A DNA stretch of 64,000 bases, taken from the NCBI GenBank assembly GCA_013396635.1, contig WBMW01003963.1:390374-454373 (forward strand), given 5' to 3'. The notes under the pieces were generated by a model that worked only from the letters and a program-made list of their open reading frames with translations, searched no databases and was not told the DNA's origin. Positions 22,923 through 35,276 of the stretch are shown here, piece after piece. The DNA is from Penelope pileata (lineage: Eukaryota > Chordata > Aves > Galliformes > Cracidae). The position numbers and the translations under genes were made by a program. The first letter of the stretch is position 1. Each line of letters starts with the position of its first letter.

Positions 22923-24924
22923 GCCATTTCTACCGAAATTCTGTGTGCTCTCGTAACGAAAACTGGAGACTGATGTTTAGATTGCATCCTTTGATCTCTT
23001 AAAATATTCAACACAACTTTGTCCTTACTATATAGACTACCTTTTCTTCTTTTACACACATTTGTTTTCAGAACCTCATTTTTTTGTCGCCCAAGCTTGG
23101 TCCATTTCTTAGGGTCTTCTAAGCTCCTGTCAATTCTGTGGACTGAAGATGAAGTTGCATATTTTCTGTATTTCTGAAAAGTCAAGAGTCTTCTGTGAGG
23201 CCTCTCTCATAAGAAATATCCAAAAATCAGTAGTTAAAATACAAAATTGTGGTTATATCTTAGTCTCACAAATGTATTGCCAAGTCTGAGAATATACCCC
23301 TTTATATTTGCAAAATACTAGGGAGAAAACGGAAAAGGAATTTCAGGATTGTCACCACACTATTTCTCATTCTCCTACACGTGCTATAGAGCCAATGTTC
23401 TCTAAGCTTCACAGTATTATATCAGGGTGAGATTGTTATCTAGATTTCATAAATTTCATAAATCTGCCTTTAAGACGTGATCTATCAAAACAGAAAATAA
23501 AATTACCTGGACAATGAACAGCTTTTGTTGAGACTGAAAATGTTGTTCACAGTATAATTCAATCCTGCACATGAAAACAGAAGTCCCAGCACATCCAGAG
23601 ACTGCCCCATGCTGAAACTGTGGCCCAGGTCAGAAATAAAAACTGGATGAGCTGCAAATAAATCCAGAACATACCAGAAACTCTTGCATGTGCATCATTT
23701 GCCTGAATTTTGTGGAGAAAAAAAAAAAAGAGAATCATTATGGTTTTTATTCAGTTTACACTTTAGAGCTGTTGGCTTGTTTGGTTTCATAAGGGGTCCA
23801 TGTGCTCACATGGATCTCAGCAGAAAAGTCAGCAAACCCCCTTAAAATAAGTTCTGCACAGTCTTTTTGGCAGTAACTACTAGCAACACTAGAATGTTCG
23901 TCTGCCTCCTCTGTCAAGACATAAGAGGGCTTTTAAAGCAAAATCCTGATAAGTTTATGCCTTGACAGTGTAAGAAGTGGAACTGAAAAAAGTCTGATCC
24001 TGGTGAGTGTGAAAACAGGCTTAGAATTAATATTCTGTAGGCAGGGTCCTTGCGAATGCTATGGCTAACAGTCCTGAAATATTATACAGTATTGTAGCAG
24101 GCACCTTAAAATGAAATTAATTTATTATTTATTTCCCTTAATTCTATTCACAGAAGTTAATAAAGATCAAAAACTAGAAATCAATCAAATATTTTCAAAT
24201 GATTTTTTCTAACCAAATAGAACTTTTTGCTCTTCTTCAGAACAGTATTTTTCTCCGAACAATTCAAGGTTTTCAACACATAAACTAGTCTACATATGAT
24301 TTGGTTCTCATCCCACTTCAGTGGGTCCTTTCTAGAACCTACAACAAACCAATCTAAAACCATCAAAGTTCAACAGTCACAAAGCTGTGTGCTGGCTACT
24401 CTTATTCTTTTTAATTTTTTTTTTTTTATGAAATACTGTAGAAATACTGATCTGCATCTTGAAAAGGACTTTGTATAACAGACATTTTGGTGAAACATGA
24501 TGTATAGTTTTCTCAATATCTCAATTTCATAAGTAAGAACCTTAAATATATGGACGTAGATATTAGCAGTATCCTCCAATTCAGGCTCAAAATTTCTAAG
24601 ACTGCCCACAGAATTATTTCATATAAATGTATTTCAACTTTTGTATTTACTTGCTATAGCCCAGTTTTGATGGCCTGTAGATCATGTTATGTATGTTCTA
24701 CTTAAGCATAGCATGAATTAAAAATCAAACAATTGGAATGACTTCTTTGCCTGGCGAGATATTAAGGTAAGATCAAGTACAATTTCTCTTGTACTGTAAG
24801 AATATACATATTTCTTTTTCTCTCATACTTTCTTCAACTGTCAATTCAATGAGAATTTTTTGGTTTGACAGGCTACCCAACCAGAGCCAAACATGCATGA
24901 AAGTCTGCCTGGGTACCTGGCAGA
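22923..24924. other. Unique non-coding DNA, no feature recognised
   Basis: No gene or repeat was recognised. A and T homopolymers occur at about 23721-23732 and 24417-24427. Confidence 0.45.
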
Positions 24925-25056
24925 GATGATCATGTGTAGACTTTTTAGAGCAGGTTGGACAAACATCTGTCAGGAATGACGCAGGTAGACATGATCCAGC
25001 CTTAGGGCAGGGAGCTGGACTAAATTACTTCTGTGGACCCTTCCAGCCTTTTTTTT
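24925..25056 (+). mobile_element. Very old CR1/L3-like LINE tail
   Basis: The segment runs TTAGAGCAGGTTGGACAAAC, ATCTGTCAGGAATGACGCAG, GTAGACATGATCCAGCCTTA, GGGCAGGGAGCTGGACTAAA and CCCTTCCAGCC. This is the layout of the ancient amniote CR1/L3 3' end, known from mammals as L3 (ggacaaacatctgtcagggatg, ctggactagatga, cccttccagcc). It lacks the bird-type ATTCTATG tail. The assignment rests on recalled consensus sequence but the blocks match in order and spacing. Confidence 0.65.
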
Positions 25057-28000
25057 TAATGATTTTGCTCCCTTGGGGTAAGGTGACACATTGGGTCTGA
25101 TTTTATTGCCTGAAATGCTGAAATATTTTACTTTGGATACTGTGGGTACATAACATCATACATTTCTGGCCACTACTTTTTATTTCTCTGTCTTTTATCT
25201 TGGGGCTATACGTGAACTCACACACTTCCTCAGACTTCTTATTAAAGTATTATTAAACCACGAAAACTGAAAGCCTAATGAAACAATAAGAATATTAGGG
25301 GCTGAAAATAACCTTTGGCATTTCACACATTTTGAAGTCTGTACTTTCCCTACTGGAGCCTGTTGTCGGGAAGACTATACAGGATTTTGACACGTTTTGC
25401 AGCCTGCAGTGCTGTGTAGGTTCTGTAGTATTTGTGAAGTTTCCCGGCTAGTTCTTACAGTTTCTTTTGTAGAGCCAGAGGTTTGTAATCCTGAAATGCT
25501 GGGAGACAGAGGACTGCAAATGGGGGAAGGTAACATATTTGTCAAGGGGACTCTGTAAATGCTGCTTCTGCCCTCTTTTGGAAGAATTCATGCATCTCTG
25601 AAGTCTGGTATTCAGCTCTGGAAGAAGAACCCAGCTCGACACTTTAGGAACACCTTTCTCAGCGTGGTCCCAGCATCATTATCACTGATTTTAGTGACTG
25701 CAGTAAGCTTTACTTGTACCAGTTTTCTTGTTTCATTTAAACTGCTAATACAGAATTGACATGAAATGTTACAGCTTAACACAGGGCCACACCCTAAGTA
25801 AATAAAATAAAAAATATTTTTTAAAAAAAAAAAACCACCTTGTACAAGAGCATATCTTGTTTATTTCAGGTTATGTTAAGTATCTGCTCATGATCCTGTT
25901 ACCAAGAAGGAACCTGTATCACACCGTTCTCTGACACGTGTTTTTTTTCTCTAACCAGTCTGCAGTCTGCTTGCCTCCAAGCAAAAGGTTATGAATATTC
26001 AGGCCTCACATACAGTGCCTGGTATCTGGGCACTCGTTCTGGGAATGGATTATCTTATTATCTTCTTTTCCTTTAAAAGAACCACTGTCCTAAGAGAGAA
26101 AAATAAAAAAGAATTACTATTGAAACTCACACAAACACTGTACTATGATCAACTGCTTCAGATTAAAGTCATAAGAGCCCACCTTTACATCCTGTCCTGA
26201 AGGGAAATATATGTCTCCTTTTTAAGAAATAAATAAATGGGATTCATTTCACAAGAAAGCAGATTTATTCTGTTCTTTAAGTCTCGATCCAACTCCTGTT
26301 TAATCGTATAGTTGTCATTGAGTCCAGCCATCATCTACATCAGAGTATAGCAATTTTTTAATGTGTGTGTATATTTCTGTACTTCAGTCTTGAAATATGT
26401 CCTGTTTATGTCTGTTAAGTGCTAAAAAGAAATTTAAGTGGACAAGAGGGCAGATTGTAAATGTAACATAGCTAACAACAACAGTTCAGTTGCTCTGTAT
26501 GGAACAGCAATTTTACATTTATTTCTCTTCATTTCTCTTTATTTCTTGATCCCTGGAGAACTCACATCTATTTCTGGTTTGACATTTTTAAGTGTTTGTA
26601 AAGTACTTTTTGCGAACAATTTAAAGCCTACAAGTTCTCTCACACTCGTTCCCTGTCAGTATTCACCAGACGCTCTCCAGGCTGAATTGGATGGGTAATC
26701 TAAGACGTGGAATTATTTCTGCTCCCCGACAAGACAATTTCCATTATTTAAAAAGAGGTAATAAAAACTGATTATCAAGTGACTCTCTTTGCCTACCACT
26801 TGTAAATATTCATTCTTGGCTCATATCCATGAATCCTACAGAATACACAGTGATTTCATGATCATGTGAGCAACCATCTGAAGATTCTCTATTACAAGAA
26901 GATTCTCTGCAAGGAGCAGAGTGAAGTGATTATATTTATGTGCTTTTTTTCCATTTGTCAACAAGCTGTTTTTTAAAGTGTGATAAAAAGATACACAGAT
27001 GCTCTGTATTCTTATTTTTTGTATTCCCTCACATTCTAAAGAGCTCACTGGAAAGGCACCTGCATAAAACAATATCACAAAGAATGGTCAATAACGACTG
27101 AAAATAGTGTTAGTACAGGTGTTGTATGAATATCTTTGATCTTGAAAGCTTTGCTTCTTTTAAAAGCTTTAGGAAGAATGAATGTGTTTAAGTCAAAGAA
27201 AGAGCCTATGAGAATTGTTTTCTAAAGTAGACAGGAAGAAAAATCACTGACTTTACTCAAATACCTACTACACCACAGCAAGAATAAAGGCTGAAAAGAA
27301 GGTAAGGCTTTATATATATAAAGAAATATGAGTGGATTAATGCAGCTAGCACTACCTCACCAATGGCAAAAAGTGCAATACATTATTCATAATCCTCTGA
27401 TGAGATACTTGTAGGCAGCCACAAAAAATGTCATTTATAGCATGAGCCTGATATAGACACCTTTCTCTAGGTTCATATCTGTTCATTTTCTGGTAGTCTG
27501 CACAGTAGGATAGCAAATATGATTACATCCTGAAGTGCTGACTCCACTCCTGAGGCTGAGGTGAGATATGTGGAGGATCTGTACAATTGCGAAGATCTCT
27601 GGGCTCGTGAGAAGCCCTCATGGAGGCTGTATCATAGCCAGGAGCAACGTTTGTTCTTTTCCTGGAAGCAGCAAGACAATACAAGTATGAAAATACCAAT
27701 CTGACAAGTAACATAAGTCCTGTGACAACTTTGGAGCACACAGCCTCAAACGTTAGGAGGCTACTGGATGGCCCAAGCTGAAGGCATCTGGCCAGTAGGA
27801 GTCCTATATACTAAAAAATGAGGACTTGGTTGGAGCCTGAAGTCAGGAAATTCCACTGTCTTGTTCCCCATTTTGATGGAATAACATGGTGTTTACTGCA
27901 CTATTTTTGCTGGGAGCCCCACTTCAAGAATACAGTACAGTCACTTATGCTATGAGTACTGCAGTGCAACACGGGATTTATTCACTTGCACCCTGTTCAT

Positions 28001-31000
28001 GTTCAGGCCCACACTACAGCTTTTCTTCAATTAGTTCATTGTCACAAGCAGAGGAGTGCATCAGAAGTTAAAACAGACTAATACTGCAGGCAGCTCAGGA
28101 TTAGACCCTAGGGGCTCAGCAATAACCTGTGGCTTCACAACATGTAATATCCGCAGGTTCATTTGAAACGGAAGTTACTATCTCCCTTGAAGAATGAACT
28201 CAGCTTAATTCTTACAACTCCTGACAGCAGCCTTGGCCAGAGAATAAAGGCAGAGGCCTTCTCCTGAGCTATTTGATCCTTGATTTCAGTAGCTGTGATC
28301 AGGGACAAAATCCAAAGCTCAGACCAGTGAACTGAGAGGGTTTTTTATTCACTTTGGACAGACAAAAACTCAATCTAATTCCCTAAATGCAGAGGAGTTA
28401 AAAATAAAAGGCAGACATAATGGTTAGCCTTCCTGAGTCTTCCCTGTAGTCAAACACTAGGTAAGGCCTTACACATAAGTTACTGTTTTAAATTTAGATA
28501 CTGGATCTTCTTAAGAAGTCATGACAGAGAATGAGTGAGTAAATGACATTTGTTGAAGTCCAGCCCAAGTCACAAATGATGATTGGAGATTCAGGAATCT
28601 TTATTATAAAAAAAGAAAGACTGATTTGTTTCAGAATAGGCTATTTCCTATTATAAGGGAACTGTGAATTGTGCAGAATGTCCCCGTGCTGAGATTTGCC
28701 ACTGAATTATGGAGTGATATTAGCAGGAAACCATTTAGCCCTCAGTATTCAGCTGAATGTTGCCCCTACTGATGTAATTTGGCTCTAGAGAGAAAGAGAA
28801 GAGGTGGGTACTGAAACACATAAGCGGGGAGTCAGTAGCCAGTGGTACTAAAGATCCCTTTTAGCAAACTGATCAAACAGTGTCATTTTCATTAAAATAA
28901 ATCTATTATAATGATTTTCTTAATATTAAGGCTAGAGGGTGAAGTTATGGCTGCAATAAAGCTTACAACAGAGTTCTACACTTTTAATAGAAACAAGAAC
29001 ACAAAAGAAGACATATCAGAAGAAAAAGAAAGACTTTCTGTCTCTAATATTTGTTTCAGAAGGAAAGCCAGGATCAGAAAGAAATCAATTAGGTAAGATT
29101 TAACATCAACTAGAACTTTCATCTAATTGCTTTTGTTGCACTTCAGAGCTGACATTTAAAACCTACACTCCCCTCTGTAGTTCAAGGAACTCCGCTGCAA
29201 GTTTCCCTAAGACGAGAGGTTGCTTTTGAGGATACCAGTAGTAACTCTGCTCCATTGTAACGCTAATCCCCAACAATGAGATCCTCAACCTCAATAGCAG
29301 GAGAGGGGTTTTACAATATCAAATTTTCACAAAACTGATGTGGCTAAAAGCTACTGTAGCTCCACATTCCCTGAGGTGTCTTGAGAAAACATTCAGAAGC
29401 TTAGCACTGTACTTAGCTGGTTTTTTTTTTTTAAGTTTTGTCTACTCAGCCCATGTCTGCATTAAAAAAAACATACAGCATCTTGGGATTACAAGAGCAA
29501 CAATTAAAGTAAAGCCTAAAAGCTGACCTCTCTTCAAAACATTGAGCTATTGCTGTGCAGGAAACTATTTTATACTTAGGTGCCAATCTTTGCATAAGCC
29601 TTAAGCTTCCCAAAGCAAACAAAGACTAAAGAAACATTCGTCTCCACCAAACACCAGTGGCAAACATAAACATAGTTTTTTGTGTATCTGGTGAAAAGAT
29701 GGTTTGGGAATGGAACCATAATTCACTCTAATTGCAAGATCTGACTTCTACTCTTTCAGAACAAAAAGATAAATTTGAAGCCTCAGAATCACTTTTGTCA
29801 ACTCACCTACACCAGACATCAGACACTCTCAGTTTCACATAGTCTCGTGATAAGTTTAACATGAAAGTGTCCTTTAATTTCCTGGATGAGAAAAGCAAAT
29901 TGAAGAAATATCTCTGACACCTTAATGTTAGGCCTCTTAAAGCAAATGGTATAACAAATAAAGTTGAAAATAAATCTTGACCATCAGCTATTCAAATCAC
30001 ACATTCATACTACGCAAAATAATGCTTTGGTAAAATCACTTTTAGAAACAAGATGGGAAGCTCAAAGAAAACTATTTTCACAGAGATATTATAATAATGG
30101 GTAGAGTCCTCTGAGGTATGGATATGTTACTATTGAATAGCTACAAACTGGGACAGTGCCTGTGGTACAGGATGATGATACTGGTAAGGGAGGAGGGAGG
30201 ACAGTATATTTCCAGTAAACTGAAATTCACTTTCTCAGTGAGTAAGACAGTGATAAACTATGCAATTTAAAGGGATCTGAAACTAATTGTAAAGTCAGGC
30301 CAAGTTTAGCAATTAAACCCAGAATCCTTACTCTTCTCCCAACGAGAAAGTCAGACAATCAGAACGTTGCACTTCAATGTTTCGAAATAAACCCTTTTGC
30401 TCATTCATCTTGCACTTTTTATTGTTTATGTGTTTTGATAGTTGAAGAATCAGTTATTCATAGAGACTGAGTTGGGCAGTGTTGATGAGGAGAAGGAAGC
30501 CCTCTTCATGGGGTACATTGTGTCCAGGAGATGGATCCACAGTCATTCTCACATCCAACAGAAAAGAGTCCTATGGGACTAACTCCCAAGAATCTCTAGT
30601 TGCTGCGTGTTAATAGACTGTATAATGCCATGCATTGACGTAAGCTCTGAAAACAAAGGATTTGTGAAAACTACGGAAAAAAAGGTCTGTGTAAAATCCA
30701 GTGCATCGCAGTCCACTTTCAACTTAGCCTGACTAGGGAAGAAGTGAGATCAAAGTAGGCATATGGCCCATCAATTATACTTATCTTTGGGATATTTCAT
30801 TGAAGAAAAAAAAGATTGAGAAAAATGAATTTATGAATGATTTCATTTTTTTATTGCCAGTTGTCTACATTTATAAGCAAGGGTCATTTACAAACAATAA
30901 ACTATCACTGATGGACTGTTTGGGGAAGATTGCTTTCCCAGATCACGGAGGAACAATAATTACCATTTGCATAGCACTTTGAGTTAGCAAAGCACTTGTA

Positions 31001-34000
31001 GAAACAGTACACAAATATTAGGTGAATGAGGCAAAATGTTTTGAAGAAACACTTCTACTGGAAAGTACCATTCAAAATCAAAGACTTTTCTATGGCAAAA
31101 CTAAGAAATCATTCAAATTGAAATTGGATATCTGGCAAAATACCTCATTTTGTTTCAGTTTTCTGATGCTTGCCTCTTGTAGGATTGTTGCAGGTAGTTT
31201 CAGCCATATCAATCAAGCTGTCAGCAAAGAAAGGAAAAATATTTTAAGTAAGCACTTACAGGTATGAAGCCACACTGGCAAGGGTAGGAAAGCACTCCTT
31301 AATATGCAGTGTATGTCATGTGCATTTAGTGGCAATGCCTCTGCAAATCACCCAATTCAAATATCTGAGCTGGGGGATAAACAAATGGGCAAAGGCCGCC
31401 TGCAGGAATTTTTCTGAAGGCTGCAGGTTGCTGAGGACACTCAGAGCTGTCTCAAAACATGAAGTGACCTCACAGGTCAGACTGAGCTGTGCTGCCTCAT
31501 CAGCTTCACCTGTAATGATCTCTCAGGTAGGCATCTAGCCTAAGCTGCTGCCAAATCCCCTCTCCAGTGGATGGAGAGACACAGGTATAGGAGATTGTCC
31601 ATCACAGCAGAGGTGGGCAAGGCATGGACTGCATCCTCTCATCTGTTGAGGGACCCAAGGGGAATAGCTCGACTTAAGGCCACATACTCACCCATCGGTA
31701 TATTATGTAAAACAGTTCTTGAAACATCTTTTACGGCCAAGGAAAAAGGAATGTTTTCAAAGGGCAATTAATTCCACTTGAGGCAGCCAAGAATCCTAGA
31801 AGCGAATATCACTGGGAATGCCTGTCCTTCTCCTCTAGCTGATTTGTGCACAAATAACATCAAATCAAAGCATTTTGATTAACATTATTCAGTTCTATTT
31901 TCTTCTGAGGAATATTCACACACTGCCTTTAGTGCACAGAGATGTTTTAGTGCAAATTACCACAAAAAATACAGATTCTCGTCCTTTTTAAAAAATAAAT
32001 TAACACCTATTAGGAAAAATATTTATTTAATGATGATAAACTTTCCTGATACTTAAATTTTAAACTACCTCATACTATTCATGGCTCGATATGACCAACT
32101 ACTGCATGCTAATTGATGGAGGACAAAGGACAGGGCATGAGAGCTCCTAGTACCTCTCCTCACCCCAGAAGAATGACTAATAAGATAATTCTTTATCCTT
32201 AATGGGGTTTTTGGTCTCCTTCTGTTCTTACTTAAAAAAAGTTGATAGAGCAGACAAGATAGAAACATTTCAAAAATTTCAAAGAAAAGCCTATATTTCC
32301 CAAATGCACTAAAGCATATTGAAGTAATCTGGCAAATCAAGCAAACAGATAGCTAATAGACCAACAGGATAACAGCATCTTTCTCTGACAAGTGAGCAAG
32401 TGTAAAGGTAGGCAGTAAATGTGAGAAAAGCAAGAGGAAGGAGGAGAAAACACTAAAATGAAAAAACAACAGAAGATGCAAATAAGGACATTCCCTTCCT
32501 CCCACTCTCCCTTTTTGGAGAAGTCTCTCATTTTTTTTACTAGGAAATTACAAGTAGAAGCCATTTACTTTGAAAACAAAATAGGATGTTTTTGTGCTGG
32601 TCTACTGCCCTTCACATATCTAAACTGATAATGGCTGGAGCACCAAAAAATGTAGGTATTGACATATACTAGACAGTTTGCTGGAGCTTTTCAGTGAATG
32701 CACTGTTAAGTAGACAGCAATTCCAGGCATGTTAAATATAATCCAAGGGTCATGGTCCCTAAATAAATTTGAAGACAATTTAAGATTGGCTAATCCCTAA
32801 CCATGCATCCAGTATTTTCACAAAATCCACAAAGCAAAATGAAATAGCTTGACAGGATGGGATCCACCTACATTTGTTTCCATCTCTGTGTGTTGTCATC
32901 TAAGCATAAACCCATGCTGCATGTCATGATAAACAGCCCAAAGATGACAGCAGCCAAGTGGTCACATTAAGACGGCACAACACCTGCGCTCTGCAGCTGA
33001 GCATAATACTGAGCTCATACAAATTTGCAGTGCCTGAAGAGTGAGCAGGTATCTCTAGGTAAAGACATTATAGTCTATGTGATGCTAGTCTGAGGTTGTC
33101 TGTGGGGTGTCCATGGTAAAGTGTAAGTACGACCTACAGAAACCATTCTTCAGCTACTATGAACTGAACTTGCTTGTCATCATATCTGTTCACATGAATG
33201 GTACTAGATATCTTTTACTCTGTGAGCTATCAGGTGAAAATACATATTCCTATACCAAAGAAGAAAGTCAAGGTCTCACATCTCCCATCACTAGGCAAAG
33301 CTGCCCAGTTTCAGCTTGCAGAAACCCCACAGTGGCACTGAAGTCAAACACCAAGCTCAGAAGAGATGCTCAGCTGTATAATATATGTATGAAACCTGGT
33401 CCATCAGTCCCATCTGGCCAGAGTACATTTCAGTAAAATACCCACAAACGTATCTAGATGAGTCAGATAATCTAAGGTGTTCCTAAAACTGGAGACTTCA
33501 GTCCTTAAAATTTCAGTCTAGTGCCTTTGGCGCACTCAGAAATCCATGATAAGTACATTACTATCAAAAGCCACACTTTGAGAATAACCTACAGTATTTT
33601 TAGCTCAAATCACTCTATCTACTCCATCTGCGTCCACATTTTAGAAAATTAAATGACGTAATAAATCAGAACTACCTCAGGTTTGGTCAGCTTGGAGTAG
33701 ATAAATAAGAACTGGTATATCTCTATAGACATCTTTGTCAATGAATCCTTATGATGGTATTCATCTCACATAACCTGAGATACCTAAAAATTCAACATGC
33801 AATTCAACCCAGGCTTCTTCTATAGCAGTGAAGAGAGAAACGTATCTATGATTATTAAGCCCAACTCCTTGAAGTGCCATGTTCTGACTGTGACTCATTC
33901 ACTGACCAATTTAAAATGAAGGACTATTTTCTTTCTTTCTTTTGATTTCTCATTAAGTATAGAATTGTTTTTGTTGAACAATTGTGAACTTGTTATGCGA

Positions 34001-34088
34001 AACAGGGTGTTGAATCCATTTAGTCTCTAGGTACAGCAAAACTATTAAAAAAGTAATATCTTTTCTAAGGTAGCCCATCAACAAAGAT
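25057..34088. other. Long unique non-coding stretch (9 kb)
   Basis: No gene, RNA gene or young repeat was recognised in this AT-rich stretch. Minor items include an A-tract at about 25823-25833, a TTTATTTCTCT-type short repeat at about 26518-26549, and a possible degenerate ancient repeat scrap at 30957-31008 (TTTGCATAGCACTTTGAG, AAAGCACTTGTAG, AATATTAG). Open frames are short and unremarkable. Confidence 0.45.
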
Positions 34089-34115
34089 GGGGGGAGTGGG
34101 GGGAGAGGGGGAGGG
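34089..34115 (+). other. Potential G-quadruplex motif
   Basis: Four G-runs lie on the + strand: GGGGGG (34089-34094), GGGGGG (34098-34103), GGGGG (34107-34111) and GGG (34113-34115). The loops are AGT, AGA and A. This satisfies the usual four-run, loop-under-8 rule. It is the clearest such motif in the window and sits in otherwise AT-rich DNA. Confidence 0.8.
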
Positions 34116-34923
34116 ACACAGAAAGAAGAATGACCACGAGCTCCAGTTAAGTTTTCTTGAGAGAGAGACTACTATTGCTTATGGGTGCACAGACAGCAAA
34201 ATTCAAGATATCTTGGTATAATTAACAGCAAAGACATTCAACATGAAGTGGGCACGAACCCAAGTGACAGAATGTTTCAGGTCTGTGTGAATTCCAGAGA
34301 CTGGAGGTTGGGAGTAGGGGACAAGAGGAATGTGTGAGTGCGTATTGAAAATGTGGGCCTAGTATGGAAAACATTTCAGGTCTACAGTATATGGAAGATT
34401 TCTTGCACAATGTCTGCAGTATTATTTTTTATTAAACAGTTAAAAGAGAAAGAGTGTCTGTATAGAACAGGTAAGTAATTAAAATTCTTAACTGCACAGT
34501 CAAACACATACAGCAGTATATTGCCAACTACAGACAAAAGTAGAGCTGTACAAGTCTGAACATGCACCTATTTATTAAATCTTATTTAAAACACTGAAGT
34601 AAGTGCAGTGTCTGATGAAATATTCAGGGTCTTTAAATGTGCTACAGCTGACAGAAAACATTTTTTTTCTGCTGGCACAAGACTATTTTGTTATGATTTT
34701 TTCCCTTGTTTTTCGAAAAAAGTCAAGGTAAATTATTTGAATAGCATCTAACTACAAGGTAGACTTTGCCTGCTTCCAGTTTAAGCATGAGTCTCTTGAA
34801 AAGAAGTGCTTCTGATTAACTGAATAACTTTTTCTTTTGATGGATTTAAATCCATAGATTTTCCTTTGTGTTTCTAAAAACACAAGCATTTGCATGTAAT
34901 ACATCATTGTGCTACTTGATAAT
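34116..34923. other. Unique non-coding DNA, no feature recognised
   Basis: AT-rich unique sequence between the G-rich motif and the CR1 insertion. Nothing else was recognised. Confidence 0.45.
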
Positions 34924-35276
34924 GATAGCAGCCTTCCAGTACCTGAAGGGGGCCTACAGGAAAGCTGGGGAGGGGCTTTTTACAAGGATAGATAATGACA
35001 GGACAAGGGGTAACGGTTATAAACTGGAAGAGGGTAGATTTAGACTGGATATAAGGAGGAAATTCTTCACTGTGAGGGTGGTGAGACACTGGAACAGGTT
35101 GCCCAGAGAAGTCGTTGATGCCCCTTCCCTGGAAGTATTCAAAGCCAGGCTGGATGGGGCTTTGGGCAACCTGGTCTAGTGGGAGGTGTCCTTGCCCATG
35201 GCAGGGGGGTTGGAACAAGATGATCTCGAAGGTCCCTTCCAACCTGAACCATTCTATGATTCTATGATTCTATGAT
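34924..35276 (+). mobile_element. CR1 LINE, 5'-truncated, complete 3' end
   Basis: Encodes the last part of CR1 ORF2 without interruption from about 34924 to a stop at 35177-35179: IAAFQYLKGAYRKAGEGLF, then DNDRTRGNGYKLEEGRF, then RKFFTVRVVRHWNRLPREVV and LDGALGNLV. The 3' region follows (CCCATGGCAGGGGGGTTGGA, GATGATCTCGAAGGTCCCTT) and ends in three ATTCTATG units at 35253-35276. The copy is only about 350 bp, the usual fate of 5'-truncated CR1 insertions. It is nearly identical to 16357-16552. Confidence 0.95.

Noticed and set aside
29060..29092. 33-bp AG...GT segment resembling a microexon
   Set aside because: Good splice signals but very short, with a stop at the border in one frame; such matches are frequent by chance.
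31183..31247. 65-bp AG...GT segment with an open frame
   Set aside because: Splice signals of ordinary strength, with several similar chance candidates in the window and no homology.
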